Assembly (NCBI RefSeq): GCF_036711975.1
Contig: NC_091966.1
Span: forward strand, 17,119,501 to 17,183,500
Direction: 5' to 3'
Source: Onthophagus taurus
Taxonomy: Eukaryota; Arthropoda; Insecta; Coleoptera; Scarabaeidae
DNA: 64,000 bases
In this document: positions 1-31,182 of the stretch, in pieces
Numbering within the stretch: position 1 is the stretch's first letter
Layout of the letters: every line of letters starts with the position of its first letter
Program-made: the position numbers and the translations under genes
The notes under the pieces: model-generated
Told to the model about the DNA's origin: nothing
The model's database searches: none
Seen by the model: the letters and a program-made list of their open reading frames with translations, nothing else

Positions 1-488
1 GAGCCAGCTGAGAACATGTTTATTTTCCACCGAACAAATGTAGTAGCACCCGTCAGGTCGCCCCGAGATGTGATGACAGCTTCTCTACTTCGACTACTTG
101 ACTGTGCGTGCGTGGTAGTTCTTAAACGTTTTGGTGTGAAGGACTATGTTACAACTTTTAAAATAATTTTTAATAAATTAAGTGTTAAAATCGGTGAAAG
201 ACTCTTAAGAAAGTGACTAAAATGCATATGTAAAAAAAAAAAAAAAAAATTGACTTTTTGTTTCAAAAGAATATCAATAAAAATGTGTTTTCGTAATTAA
301 AATTATGTGAAAATTGGACTCTATGTTACTGAGAAGTGTTTAGATGTAGACTTTTTGTAACGATTGAGATTGTTGATTCTTAAGATTTCAAGTAGATATC
401 GGAAATACTAGAATGCGGTTTGTATTGTTCATTTTGGTATCATAAATAAGGCTCTTAAGGGAGCCTTCTTTTAAAAAGGTGGGAGGGA
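1..488 (+). mobile_element. 3' end of an LTR retrotransposon internal region
   Basis: No convincing coding exon is visible here. A short hairpin (GGCTC/GAGCC, about 450-465) is followed by a purine-rich run (AAAAAGGTGGGAGGGA, 473-488). The run directly abuts a TG dinucleotide that starts an LTR-like segment. A purine tract touching the 3' LTR is the standard plus-strand primer site of LTR retroelements. The 5' part of the element would lie outside the window. A pure A run at about 230-249 is in this segment. Superfamily (BEL/Pao or Gypsy) cannot be decided. Confidence 0.5.
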
Positions 489-1276
489 TGTAACAAACCG
501 CATTTTGGGATTCGAAAGCGATTAAAAAAAAATAATAAAACGCAATACAGGCAGAACTTTGTAATTTAATTACGAAGTTGCGTCTTGAGAACCGAGGGTC
601 CAGACTAAATACTACGTAGGCGGTTCTGGCAGGAATGTGCCGAGGTGGCAGTTAGAGTAGATGGAGCAGGGAAGAAATGAAGAAAAAATCGGGGAGTCGG
701 TTACGGGATTGGAACAGAAAAGCATCGGGCGAAACCGGGAAATTAAAGTTTTTGTTGTGTTTTTAAATTCGAGTCGTGCGATTTGAACTTATAGCAATTT
801 AGTTATAAAATTCGTTGAATTGGATTCTCTTTCTTCGATGAATATTTTACTTTAACAAACGGGTAAGCGTTATTAAAATCTTAAACTTCCGATTTCTCAT
901 TGAACCTGCTAACCACCTCGGCAAATTTCGTAATGATGTTGTTGAATAGCTTATGTCATGTAATTTTTACTTTTTAAAACCTTTGTCAGTTGTTTTTTTT
1001 TATATATAATATAATACGTTCTTGTTCAAAAATAAAGCAAACTTATTCTTTAGCAGTGAAATTTCGTTTTCTTTCAATCTATTTTTATTCTTAATTTCAA
1101 ATTACTGCCGTTTGCTTTCAAGTGAACGAATGCAGTGTGCCAAACCCTAACTCAGTCATTGCTAGCTATCAAGAAAACGGTAGTGCGTGGACAGTTGGGT
1201 ACGCGAGCCGCTCCGTGGACCTAGCTAGGAAACCCACTACGGGAAACGAGAAGTTCTCGAGAGCTAGTTTGTGACA
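489..1276 (+). repeat. Candidate 3' LTR (788 bp)
   Basis: The segment begins TGTAACAAAC and ends GTTTGTGACA. These are inverted copies of each other with one mismatch, the TG...CA form expected of an LTR. It follows a polypurine tract directly. A polyadenylation-type AATAAA lies at about 1030-1036. The matching 5' LTR would be upstream of the window, so the target-site duplication cannot be tested. Confidence 0.5.
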
Positions 1277-2632
1277 TTTGCATATAATGTTTTTATTGTT
1301 TCTTCTTGTTGCAGTATTTTTTTTAGTATTAGATCTAATTTACTATCAGCCTTCTTATCGATTAATGTACTTACGTTTATATAAGTACATTAAACATCAA
1401 GTGAATTAACAGATTAAGAATATCCATAGAAGGAAAGTATAACGAAAATAATGAGTCACCATCAACGTCTTCGGCAATAACGTCCTTTAGACTAATCCGA
1501 CTAATCGGAGTAGGGAATATTAGATTTTTTTGATACTGTCCTCAATATCACCAACATAATCCCGATATAATCCCCCATACTTTGAAACTCCCCTTGAAAA
1601 GTAAGCAATTTAATTGTACCCAGTATTATGGCGTGATATGAATGCCGTCCCTATGTACCAAAGAATAAATGCTTACTGAAATAGGCAATATACTGAAAAC
1701 TCAGTGACTATGAAATCAATACTATTTCGAAAGATATTATTATAATTAAGTTGATTCAGATTACATAGACAGAAAACTTATTCTAATATACAGATCACGA
1801 AAAAATCGTAAAGCCGACGGATACAAAATCGAGCTCCTAACAAATATGTGGTAAATTAATGTAACCCAAAGGAAACGATGGATGACGCTTTATGGACATA
1901 TGTGGTCAGAAACATACGCACAGTAAATATGTAGTGCAACACAACCGGTTTAGAGCATCAAACCAAGGGCATCAAGGTTTATTACAGTTTTTGGCCAGAC
2001 CAGACCTCGTCTAATTGTAAGTCTGAATTCAATATATAGATCAAATAATTTACTGGGAAGACTGTACAACCTTTAGAGTCCGAATTAGATGAAACCAAAG
2101 AACAAAACGGCGACTCAAGCAGTTGTTAACAAAACTGAATGCAGGTCCTCACTATTCGTTTGAGGAAACAATCGCTTTCACATCTTGTAGCACCTTCACC
2201 AGCCAAATTTCATGAAATCTCTTTTATTTTGTTTTGTTAATGTCAATCTTGCAGCTTTGGCGTTTCGTGTTATACGTTTAAATTAATTTAGTTGGTTACA
2301 GTATCCAACAAATCTTTTCCTGAGATTAGAAAATAAGGCTATATTTGTAAAAGTCCAACTCATTTATTTATAGCATCATCTATTAAACATACACACTTCT
2401 ATACACACATTAGTTACTTAAAATAAAAACTTTAAACTTAATAGACAGCCTGTAGAGGACGATTAAATGTTACAATAAAAACAAAGACCAATTTTACAAA
2501 TTTCAGATTGATTTAACTTAATTTCTACTCAAATATTATAAACTGAAGGTTAATTTTTTATATTGAAATTGGTAAAAGTGGTCTTAAATTTAGTTTTCTC
2601 CCCTACTGAAAGGAGATTTAATTTTTTAATAA
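1277..2632. other. No gene recognised; includes the wurst 3' flank
   Basis: AT-rich sequence without a supported exon on either strand and without clear repeats. The end nearest 2632 is downstream of the wurst stop codon on the minus strand and probably carries its 3' UTR. Several minus-strand AATAAA hexamers (TTTATT on the plus strand, around 2220-2370) could serve as its polyadenylation signals. Confidence 0.4.
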
Positions 2633-5600
2633 TCACTGATCAACGGATTTATTATTTTTTCGTTTCCTTTTAGTCTTAATATTAGATAATATTTCATAAG
2701 CTTGTTGAATTTCCATAAACTTTTCTTGAGCTTCCCTTTGTTTTGCTGGATCTTTGATTTTATCCGGATGAAACTCTCTACTCAACGCTCTCCATTTCGC
2801 GGTAATCTCAGATTGAGAGGCTGTGGGTCCCAAACCTAACACTTTATAGGCGTTTTGCTCGCCATTTACATCCGATAAATCTATTATTTGCTTATAAATT
2901 TCATACCTAAAAAAAAACAAAATTATTTATTAAATATTTTTCGAACAAATTTAAACAAAAACTGTCGTAAAACATTACCAGCCATGATGTTGAGCATAAA
3001 TATAAATGTCATGTAACGATTGTTTAAGGTCAGTCCACCAGGGAGACGTGAAAAAGTGATGAAAAGCTTCGTGTACAGGAACTGTATCGCCATTTGAATC
3101 GGTTATTTTTCCGTTAAAGTAAAAGTAACACGACCATAAACTTAAGTAAAGTATTCCGCACGTCGTTAAAACAAATACACGTCTAAAAAAGGAATAGTTG
3201 TTTTAACAAGCAAATTATTTTTTAATTAAATATTTAAAATCAATTACTTGAAAAATGATTTTCTTTTTGGAGGATCTTTTCTCCATTCCTTTGAAAATGT
3301 ATCAAACGCAAGAGCCGACGTAACGATCATCGATGAAAACCACACGCTTTCATCAAAATAGATATATCTGACTAGGTATCCTACATAAGCGCCCCCAATT
3401 GCGTACCATGGAGAACCTTTTTCTCTACCAATATTACCTACTATCCAAACACCTATTCAAAAAAGCCATTTTTTATTAAAGATTGCGGTTAATTAATTAA
3501 GTAATAAGGTTAGTTTTTATTCACCTAAACTAGCTCCTAATGGTATAAACCAATGCAAATACTGCCAATTATATCCGCCAAAGTCATCTTCTGGTATGGC
3601 AATCATTACTAGTTGTCCCCATAAGTAGGATATCATTAGAGAAGACATAAACCTCGATATAGAGAAAGGAGGCTAAAAAGTAAAAATAATTAATTTTATG
3701 ATTATTATACAAAATAATTACTTATAAATTAGTTATAAAAGATTTAAATTGACGGATTTAAGATCGTTACAAAAAATGTGAACCGTTACCTTTAATTCAT
3801 TCATAAATTAAGCTTAATTGCAATTTTCAAGGTTATTTATTTATTTAATTACACTTTATTTAATCAAGTAAAAATAGACGAATAATACTATTAATACTAT
3901 ACGAATAATAGTAATGTAACAAATCTAATAATGAAAAATAATAATAAATCTAACACAATGTTATTAATAATAATAATGTAATCGCAAAAACTGGATCGTA
4001 TTCAACAAAGTACAGATAAGCTCATATAGACGCAATTTGTTCATCACCCCTTGAAAAACAACTTTCATTGCCCATAATTTAAAATTATTTAATTCTGCCA
4101 TCAATGTGGAGGTTAATGAAGGCAATGAAGACATTTCTGATATTGAAGTGATTGATTGCAGTGATTGGAAATTTTGCCAGAGCTGTCTGAAAATTCATTA
4201 GATTCCAACTAATAATTGTTTAATTTTTCTTAGAATAATTCTTGTTTTTTCTTGTTTCTTATTTGTTATTTGTTTCAAAGAATAAATTATTTTTTTACCC
4301 CATGAAAATGATCATCACCCCTTGAAAAACAACTGAATCCCAAAAATCAAACAACATAGGCGTAAGAACAGGGATATTAAATTTGTATGCTAAGTATTTG
4401 CTGCAAACTCTGAATACGATCAATATTGTAACCACCGAGACGAAATTTGAAAACTAACACCTAATAAAGGAAATGATCTTTGGTGGATGATTACAAGATC
4501 GTAAGTTGATGGGATAAAATCTACACGTTTAGAAATGAAACATATAACCTCAGAAATGTGATTAGGAAATGAACATTTACTGAAAGATCTATAAAATATT
4601 ACATATCATGAAATTGATCATTATCATGTTACATTTCTAATTGGAAACAGAAGAAGGAATCTTACTGAATTTCATAAAACTAATTAAACTGGAAATTAGT
4701 AGCAAATACCAAAAATTGTATGTAAGTCTTCATATGAAATGGAGTTCATGCTACCATTAGTTGTACTGTAGCACATCTATTTCTGAGAGTTTTAAATGTA
4801 CGTCATAAACCGGAAAAACTAGAAGTCGCCAATTTCGTTATTGCTTGTTTAATTATTTTATTCTATTATCTTTATTTTCTGAGCCTAAGTTTTTTCAACT
4901 AGTTTTTCTTATCTGAATCTCAGATATCTTACTTGCTCGCTTTTGGTCTATTCTTTGGGATTTGGCAGTTAGAAAGAAGTTTTACACTTTATAAGAACAA
5001 CCGTTGTAATACGCTTTATGAATGAACACTTTTTATTTTTGAGTTAAAGCCGTCTGGGTCTTGGGTACCAACTTTTAATCTTTTGTGGCAGAAGGGACTA
5101 CTAATTGTTTTTTTCATGTCAGCTGAAATAACAGTATGCATTCTACAATATTCTTTGAAGTCGTCAAGGGCTGCATTACTACTAACAATAAGAGAATATG
5201 TAGATAAATTTAGTTTTAGAATGTTTTCCCCTGTATTGTAGGACAATGTAAGAATGCAAGTGTTACCAGTTTTAGTTCGGATGAAATATGATACTTTTTA
5301 GGTGTAGAAGAACTTTGGGTTCTACTTCAATTTGTAGTTCATTATGACATGTTCTTGCTTGGAGATCCGTAACTGCACGATTCAAAATACATCCAAGTTA
5401 TATTTAGGTGTAATAGAGAACTTATTAAAACTTAATTAATTTGCCGAAACATCTCTTTACTTAAATAGTATATGAACCAGTTGCTCGCGCTTACCGGGCC
5501 TTTTCAGTTATACATATTAACGATATAATATCGAGATCTTGTAGCGCTGACAAATGTTCTGTACCCACATTTTCTAATCATTTTATTTCATTAATGTTAT

Positions 5601-8600
5601 TTTATTTCATATATTTCGTCCATCATTTCAAAACTGAAACGTAATTGGCGATCTGATATTTCTTGCCTCAAATTTGCCCAGAGTCTAAGTATTAGGAAAT
5701 ATTTTATTTTAAAATGCCAACACTAATTTTAAAATATTCAATGACATCGTCGATTACAAGTGTGTTTTCTAGCCATACTTCGAGAATGGCAAGAAAACAA
5801 ATTAAACTATAAGATATAGATTCATGATATAGATTGATACATAGTCACGAACTACGACATACTACTCTGGATTTTTATTCTATTATTCTACATCTCCAAA
5901 TATTAAGAGCTTCTATGAAATGGGTAAAGAGAACAGATCCCTGACATCTAAATATGAGGTTCGGCGAAGTTTTGCAACGATATCCTCCACATTAGTTTCA
6001 AAAACCAACCATTCTCAAATTTAAGAGAAATAGATTTGTCAATATCCATGATAAGTATCTTCGATAAAATATTTTCCTGCTCTTGATTGAAAACAGTTGG
6101 TCTTCTCATTAGTGGATTTGAATCTTTCATACTTTTCAATCAATCCTTTAGACTTGACCGTGGAAATTATTTCATAGCACGGAAAATGTATGTCCAGGAA
6201 TAGGTTTTGCGAAGTGGATACGAACGACCGTTTATATAAAGTACAACTTATTTTAGTAATAATTATTCAAAACATTCGGCAGTTGGTTTTTCCAATGAAA
6301 CAACTTTTATAGACGAATCTATTCACTGACGCCTAAAATTTAGACAGTATATTATGAACAAGAGGCATAAGTACGGAATAAAGCTGTATGAGCTTACCAC
6401 ATTTGTTGGTTTTGTTTTGAATATACTGGTCTATACTGAAAAACGCACTATAATAGACAATGATCAAGAGCATTTCCACACGTTTTCATTCGTAACGGAC
6501 TTACTAAAAGACTATTTGAATAAAGGGCATGAAATATACCTTGATTTATTACACTAGTATCCGGCTAGCAAAATATTTGTTCTAAAGGAAGACGTTATGA
6601 TATCAACAATGCATAAACACCGAATAGTAGAAGCAACAAATAGAAAAGAAAAACAATAAAACCAGAGTGTGTTCTCGCCTACAATAAGTAGACTACATGT
6701 CCGAAATAGACAAATCAGACCAGATGATGGGATACTACTCATCACCAAGGTAAACCATAAGATGGTACAGAAAAGTGTTCTTTCATCTTATAGATATCGC
6801 AATGTGGAATGCCTATTACATATACAGGGTGTTTCATTTAAAATGACATATGCTTATATCTCGAAAACCAAAACTCGAATCGAAAAAAGTTTCAAGTAAA
6901 CTTTTTTTTGGTGAAAAAGGGGGCACAGGGTACACATGAGCAGATTTTTTTTCAAGGTTGCCTAAAGGTCTTTCTGACGTCATTTTCATTTTTTCAAATC
7001 GCACATATACTTTTTTCTTTCAACGTCTTGAACAACTTGACAAACTAAGTATTTTTTGCTTAAAAAATTTTTTTCTTAAATTCTGCGTTATGAAGATATC
7101 TACAAAAAGAAAAATAAAACAATTTTTATTTTTCAAAATGTAAGTAAAAAAATTTAATTAATAAAAAACGATTTAATTAATCGTAAAACAGTACTAAAAT
7201 TCTTCTTCATTTTTGAAATCACCTTAGAACATTGATTAAAATGTATAAAGTTACCTTTATACATCGATTAAATGCTCAAAATGATGACCATTCACTTCTA
7301 AACATATCTGAATTCTCATTGAAAACGTTCTCTGCACATCGCCAAGCATTTCTTCAGTTATTGATTCGCAAGTTGCTCTGATACGGTTTTTCATATCATT
7401 TGGTGTTGTTGGAACCTGGTTGTAAACTTTCTCTTTGAGGTAACCCCAAAGAAAGAAATCGGGAGAAGTTAAGTCGGGTGATCTAGCTGGCCAATACACC
7501 GGTCCATTACGTTCTATCCATTCTTCAGGAAACATTTCGTCTAAAACTTCTGTTGCGGCTAAAGCATAATGAGATGGATACCATAGCGCAAGTCTTCGCT
7601 CCAGAGTAAGGTCTTCCAACAAAACCGGTAAATCGTTCAACAAAAAATTCCGATACTTTCTGCCATTCAAATTGCCATCAATAAAAAAAGGTTCAATTAT
7701 TTTATTGCCAACAATGCCGCACCAGACATTAACTGACCAAGGCTTTTGATGATCAACTTGTCTTAGCCAACGAGAATTTTCATGTGACCAGTAGTGCATG
7801 TTATGACGATTTACTTAGCCGTGATTGGTGAAAGAGGAGTCGTCGCAAAATAATACATTGAAGAAAAAATTTCATTCAATCTTAATTTTTTCATTGCCCA
7901 AGTACAAAATTGCACACGATTTTCGAAATCATCGCCATGTAATTGTTGGTGTAGAGAGACATGATGCGGATGAAACTTATTAAGTTTCAAAATCCGATGT
8001 ACACTCGTTAACGAAATGCCTGAATCTTTCGACAATTGACGGCAACTCACATGAGGATTCACATCTACAACTGCTAAAACAGCTATTTGATTCTGTTCAC
8101 AACCGACCTTGCACGGGTTCGTTTTTTTCCTCCACGTTACCACATTCCAGAAATTTTGTAACTCTTCGATATAAAGTTTTAGGACAAGGCGCTCTTTCTC
8201 CAGGAAATTTTCAAACATAAATGCGATGGGCCTCAGCGAAATTTTCACGACTTTCACCGTAAGCTAACACCATCTGAATTTTCTATGGAGTAGAGAAGTG
8301 CTCCATTTTTGCTTTGATCACAATGATTTTTTCGCTTGAAATTTTTATCCTACGTGCAAGTTAGCGCACATCCAAACAAGGTTTAGAACAGGATTTACTC
8401 GATTTATAAACATTAAAAAAAAAAGTTAATCGACTTTCTAAAACGATTTCAAAAGTTAAGAAGAATTTTATTATTATTTTACGATTAATTAAATCGTTTC
8501 TTTTATGAATTAATTTTTTTTTAATTACATTATGAAACATGTTATAAGGGCGTTTAGGCAACCCTGAAAAAAAATCTGTTCATGTGTTTTCTCACCAAAA

Positions 8601-10980
8601 AATGTTTACTTGAAACTTTTTTCGATTCGAGTTTTTGCTTTTGAGATATAAGCATAATATGTCATTTTAAATGAAACACCCAGTATAAGAAGGAAAGAGA
8701 TACAACTAAAATTGACCACCTCTTAAGGTTCAGAGTAGAAATTTATAAAAGATATGCTACAGGTCAATGATGGATATACTATGCCAACCACAGATCAACA
8801 ATCAGAATTCCATTCTCTGAAGACAGTTCCCTCCACACAGAAAGACAAATCCACGATGAAGAGGTGTCGCCGTGTAGTAGAGATGGAATTTACAAGAAAT
8901 CCAGATACAACTGCCCGGATATGTTCAGAAAACCGTGGTTTATGCGTAGATCCATGCTTTAGAATCTGGTATAGTGCTCAATAATTATGTTTTGTTAAAA
9001 TTTTGGGGTAGCTGTAGTATTCATTTCGGTTTGTATAGCACATTAAGTTGTATTTAGAAAAGAAAAGAGAGACTTTGAAGAAATTCAGGTGTGTCCAGCT
9101 GACTGAACGTTGTTACAGACATATAATGGAGGGAATCCATGTTGCAAGTCATTTCAACAAAATAAAAAGTTTACTTCACGCTTGCTTGTAGTATTTTATT
9201 TGAAAACTAGTTTCGAGAGTGTTCTCTCATCATCAGTTGAAAACATCAGTTGAAGGTTTTAATGGTTTTGATGTTTTGATTTTGTTTGTTTTTAATATGT
9301 TCGTGAATAATATGATGCTTTCCTCGACTTTTACTGTACAAGTCTCGAAATTTGACCGTAAGTTTTTGCCATTTATATATTTTTATTTTTGTTTTATGTC
9401 TTTCAATTTTCTTTAATTCATTTTGATGCTATTTTTCGTGCTAATACAAGAAATCTTTGTAATTTCATGTACAGTTTTCAACTGGTGATGAGAGAACACT
9501 CTCGAAACTAGTTTTGAAATAAAATACTACAAGCAAGAGTGAAGTAAACTTTTTATTTTGTTGTTACAGAACTTAGAAATTCTAAGTCCAGTACCGACGT
9601 CCAGTAAACTGGACTAGGTCTTTTTTTACAAAAATTTTGCAAAAACGTCCTATACAATAAACCAACATGTAAATAACACATACCTGAATCTCGAAATCAA
9701 AGAAACTACGAATGGTACACGGGAAAAAAACAGAAAAAAAGAAGTTGAAGGAACATGTAGAAAAATTGAGTAAGAAGAGAATGGCAAAAATTTTTAAATT
9801 TTAAATGAGGAATTGTCTCTAATCGAAGGTAGAAAAAGAAGAATCTTTGAATAAAATGTATGCCAAATTTCATATCTGTATATGCTTCCGTTCTCAAAAA
9901 TATTTCACTTTTAGAACAAAGCCGTTATATTCATAAATATAATTCATTTTTTTTTCATTCTAAATACGCAACGAATCATGAAAATATATTTACGTAAAGA
10001 AATTTCTTAAAATGAATCTTTTATGATAATGAAAGTACACGCGAAACTGTCAGTGTCATCTCAAAGATTGCTTGTACTAGTGTAGATGTTCGAAAGGGTT
10101 ATGTTCATATGGTAATATTAGTTTTCTATTTTTAAAAGGTGGTGGAACATCCCCACATGGCCCAACTCCCACGGTCTACCGCAAGATTACACCGCAGTGA
10201 AATCCTTCCCGTAAGATTTTTTTAATTTTTTTTTCTAGCTCGCCAGCTCACTATTTCACTAGTATTTTTGCCCTCAATTCAGTTAATAATCGTCATCAAC
10301 CATCATCATTTAACATCATTTATTATTGCATTATGTTACGTTATCTTGATGCATACAAAAATCGTATGCGTTATAGTGTCAAATTAAAATAACAGTATTT
10401 TTAATTTCAAATACTTTCTATTTTTAGAATGAGTACGCATTGTAAAGTGCAACACATTTTCCATTGTAAGATAAGCATAAGCAAGGATATTTACAGAATG
10501 ATAAAAATTTATATACTCTCTGAAAATGACGTGTACCTACTTTACAATGATAAAAAAAATATGAAACCTACACGAATTAAAATTGGCATTAATAACTACG
10601 ACTCAATATTGTGGTAGATATCTACAATTAAATGTTGTCAAAACACTCGTAAATAAGTAATAAAAAAATTGATAAAAGTACAAACAATATAATTTGTTCG
10701 TATAATTTATTGAATCATTTAAAATTACCTTTTTGTTTTCACGTATTTTTCTCATCATCTCCTTCATCAAAGCTGGATCCTGATTCACTTCTTTAACATA
10801 TCTCGGAATCTTCGTAATATCAGCCAACCACCCCAATCCGTAGCCTCCAAGAGTACTCCACGTGAGAAAAGCCTGTGCATCTCTTCTCAAATAAAATAAG
10901 TGCAACCCAAAAATTCCTCCAAATACCCAACAAAGATATGCCAAAAACACACTTTTATTCGGCTTCCTTTCTTTGGCCAT
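2633..10980 (-). CDS. wurst: wurst / DnaJ homolog subfamily C member 22 (TM2 + J domain)
   Basis: Five exons with GT-AG borders and compatible phases: 10980-10729, 3672-3525, 3452-3248, 3182-2979 and 2906-2633. They give 360 aa. Exon 1 carries a TM2-type region (about residues 8-60; Gly-rich membrane segments with GGIFGLHLFYLRRDA and a GYGLGWLADITKIPRYV block). Exons 2-4 add further membrane segments (for example MISYLWGQLVMIAIPEDDFG and WYAIGGAYVGYLVRYIYF). Exon 5 ends in a J domain with the HPD motif at about residues 316-318, the Hsp70-contacting tripeptide. This order, TM2 first and J domain last, is diagnostic of DNAJC22/wurst. In Drosophila, wurst is a transmembrane protein needed for clathrin-mediated endocytosis and airway liquid clearance. 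Intron 1 (10728-3673) is 7 kb and filled with transposon relics; the other introns are 70-140 bp. No disabling change was seen. Confidence 0.93.
3673..6300. other. wurst intron 1, proximal part: no gene recognised
   Basis: AT-rich intron sequence. A 23-bp direct repeat (begins TCATCACCCC) occurs at 4041-4063 and 4312-4334. Short open frames here (5016-5246 and 5948-6139, minus) match nothing I recognise. The second looks vaguely like a transposase fragment and is not called. Confidence 0.35.
6300..8985 (+). pseudogene. piggyBac-like transposase relic, split by a later mariner insertion
   Basis: Two plus-strand pieces flank the mariner-like element at 6825-8683. The left piece (about 6354-6824) carries a block typical of piggyBac transposases (KYGIKLYELT, then a TIIDNDQEH core and a KDYLNKGHEIYLD block), with stops and frameshifts after 6557. 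It ends in a frame-shifted WYRKVFFHLIDIAMWNAY-like block. The right piece (8686-8985) has the Cys-rich C-terminus (NRGLCVDPCFRIWY), again frame-shifted. The two halves line up across the insertion, so piggyBac was here first. It is non-functional. Confidence 0.8.
6825..8683 (-). mobile_element. Tc1/mariner-superfamily element with long terminal inverted repeats, inside piggyBac relic
   Basis: Terminal inverted repeats of about 130-150 bp: the left end starts CAGGGTGTTTCATTTAAAAT and the right end is its near reverse complement, with TA on both sides (6823-6824 and 8684-8685). The minus-strand transposase is in two pieces. 8257-7811 holds the HTH part; 7799-7257 holds the catalytic part, including VNVWCGIVGNKIIEPFF and PARSPDLTSPDFFLWGYLK. 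A frameshift and an in-frame TAA lie between them. The QxDGAP block around the second catalytic Asp is deleted (LWYPSHYAL remains). Inactive. Confidence 0.85.
9155..9563. repeat. Inverted-repeat (foldback) element, arms about 90 bp
   Basis: The left arm 9155-9246 and right arm 9475-9563 are near-perfect reverse complements around a 228-bp AT-rich centre. Each arm contains a small hairpin GAGA-ACAC-TCTC followed by GAAAC and preceded by TGATGA when read toward the element's outside. This core arrangement recalls hammerhead ribozymes; see the finding. It lies in wurst intron 1. Confidence 0.75.
9564..10138. other. wurst intron 1: no feature recognised
   Basis: AT-rich intron sequence with poly-A/T runs. 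No coding match or repeat pairing was seen. Confidence 0.3.
10139..10210 (+). other. Exon-like 72-bp island of unknown gene
   Basis: A GC-rich 72-bp block stands out from AT-rich flanks. It is preceded by a polypyrimidine-rich acceptor (TTTTCTATTTTTAAAAG) and followed by a donor (GTAAG). Its length is a multiple of three and frame 1 is fully open, with an internal ATG (MAQLPRSTARLHRSEILP after five residues). A second frame reads GGGTSPHGPTPTVYRKITPQ and then stops. I do not recognise either peptide. It sits on the strand opposite wurst, inside its intron 1, and could be an upstream or alternative exon of CCDC102A or of an unrelated plus-strand gene. Confidence 0.35.
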
Positions 10981-12173
10981 ATTTCAATTTTGTTCAATTT
11001 ACAATTTTCACCACTGAGTTAAAACCTCAACTGAGCGGAAATAGCGATAACACTTCGAAGTTATTCAAAATATTCACTCATGATCGTCGTTTGAAAACGA
11101 ACCCGAACTTCTTTATCTGTAACAAACTCGATTCTTATCGTTTGTTTATAGAAAAGTCCCCGGGGAAGCACATGATTTTATACTGCCACTACAGCACATT
11201 CAAGGGTTTTCAGTTATCTTTTTTTCTTTAAATTGCCCTATCGTTTCGGTTCACTTCGCGCGTGTTCAATTCATATTGAAACGAAGACGTAAGTTCAAGT
11301 TCAACGACACGTATTGTGATACTACCTAACGCAGTCCACGTCGTCGTCTGCCGTTGGACAGGTAAACAGGTTACGGTACCTTAAGTATCATCTCTCTCAT
11401 ACGAATGTTACAAACGTTAACCACGCAAAAATTTATATATAAAAATATTAGGTTAATAAAGAGAAAATTTATACCTAATAGGATATAAAAATAGTAATGA
11501 ATACTTTTTAATCACTTGTTTCTGGTTATTATCTTTAGAAAGGCATAATTTTATATAAAGTTGAATTAAAAATGATGATAAATCCTCTAATCCGAAATCG
11601 GTGATGGTTGAAACTAAGTAAATCCTAAAGAAAAACACATATTTCATTAAAATATTGTAATGAACATCAATAAAAAACATTAAATTAATAACTATAAATT
11701 AAAATTCAAATATTTACTTACCGATCTTAAACTTTGACAACTAACGTCATCTAAAAGAGGTTATATTTTAATCAAGCTTAAATTCAAAGTACCACCATTA
11801 CATAATAGATGTCACTAAAGAATTGAATTAAACTAGGTATTTTTAAACTAAACTACTTCTAAAATTCATTTAAAACATTTCTAAAATTGTCACATAATCA
11901 TTTTCGTATCGTAATTATATAAATTGTAAATTATTTCATGTTATCTAAAAAAATATATTATTTGCTACACGGTCAATTTACTTGTAGTTGTCAAAAAAGG
12001 ATAAACAAAAATCTGGTGGCAGTACTGCACCGTCGCAGGTTGGGTAAAAGGAGTGTCAAAGAGTGATGTCAGAGATGTTGTGAATGAATCAGTATTCATA
12101 TGAATAACAATAAAAGAAACGTGCTCGTGCGGTTTGAACACGAATAAATGTAAAAGGAAGAGAAGCCGAAAGT
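10981..12173. promoter_or_regulatory. Shared 5' region between wurst (-) and CCDC102A (+)
   Basis: The start codons of two divergently oriented genes are separated by 1193 bp with no coding exon that I can support. The interval must hold the 5' UTRs and start sites of both, unless CCDC102A starts further upstream. GC is highest around 11240-11400. No individual TATA or initiator element is distinctive enough to call. Confidence 0.45.

Positions 12174-31182
<19,009 letters not shown>

Noticed and set aside
16..216. 66-residue open frame at the window start
   Set aside because: No recognisable protein; the context is the end of an LTR element.
5948..6139. Minus-strand frame with a possible CENP-B-like stretch
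   Set aside because: Similarity is too weak and short to support a transposase call.
10875..11231. 118-residue plus-strand open frame
   Set aside because: Partly antisense to wurst exon 1, with no splice context or recognisable protein.
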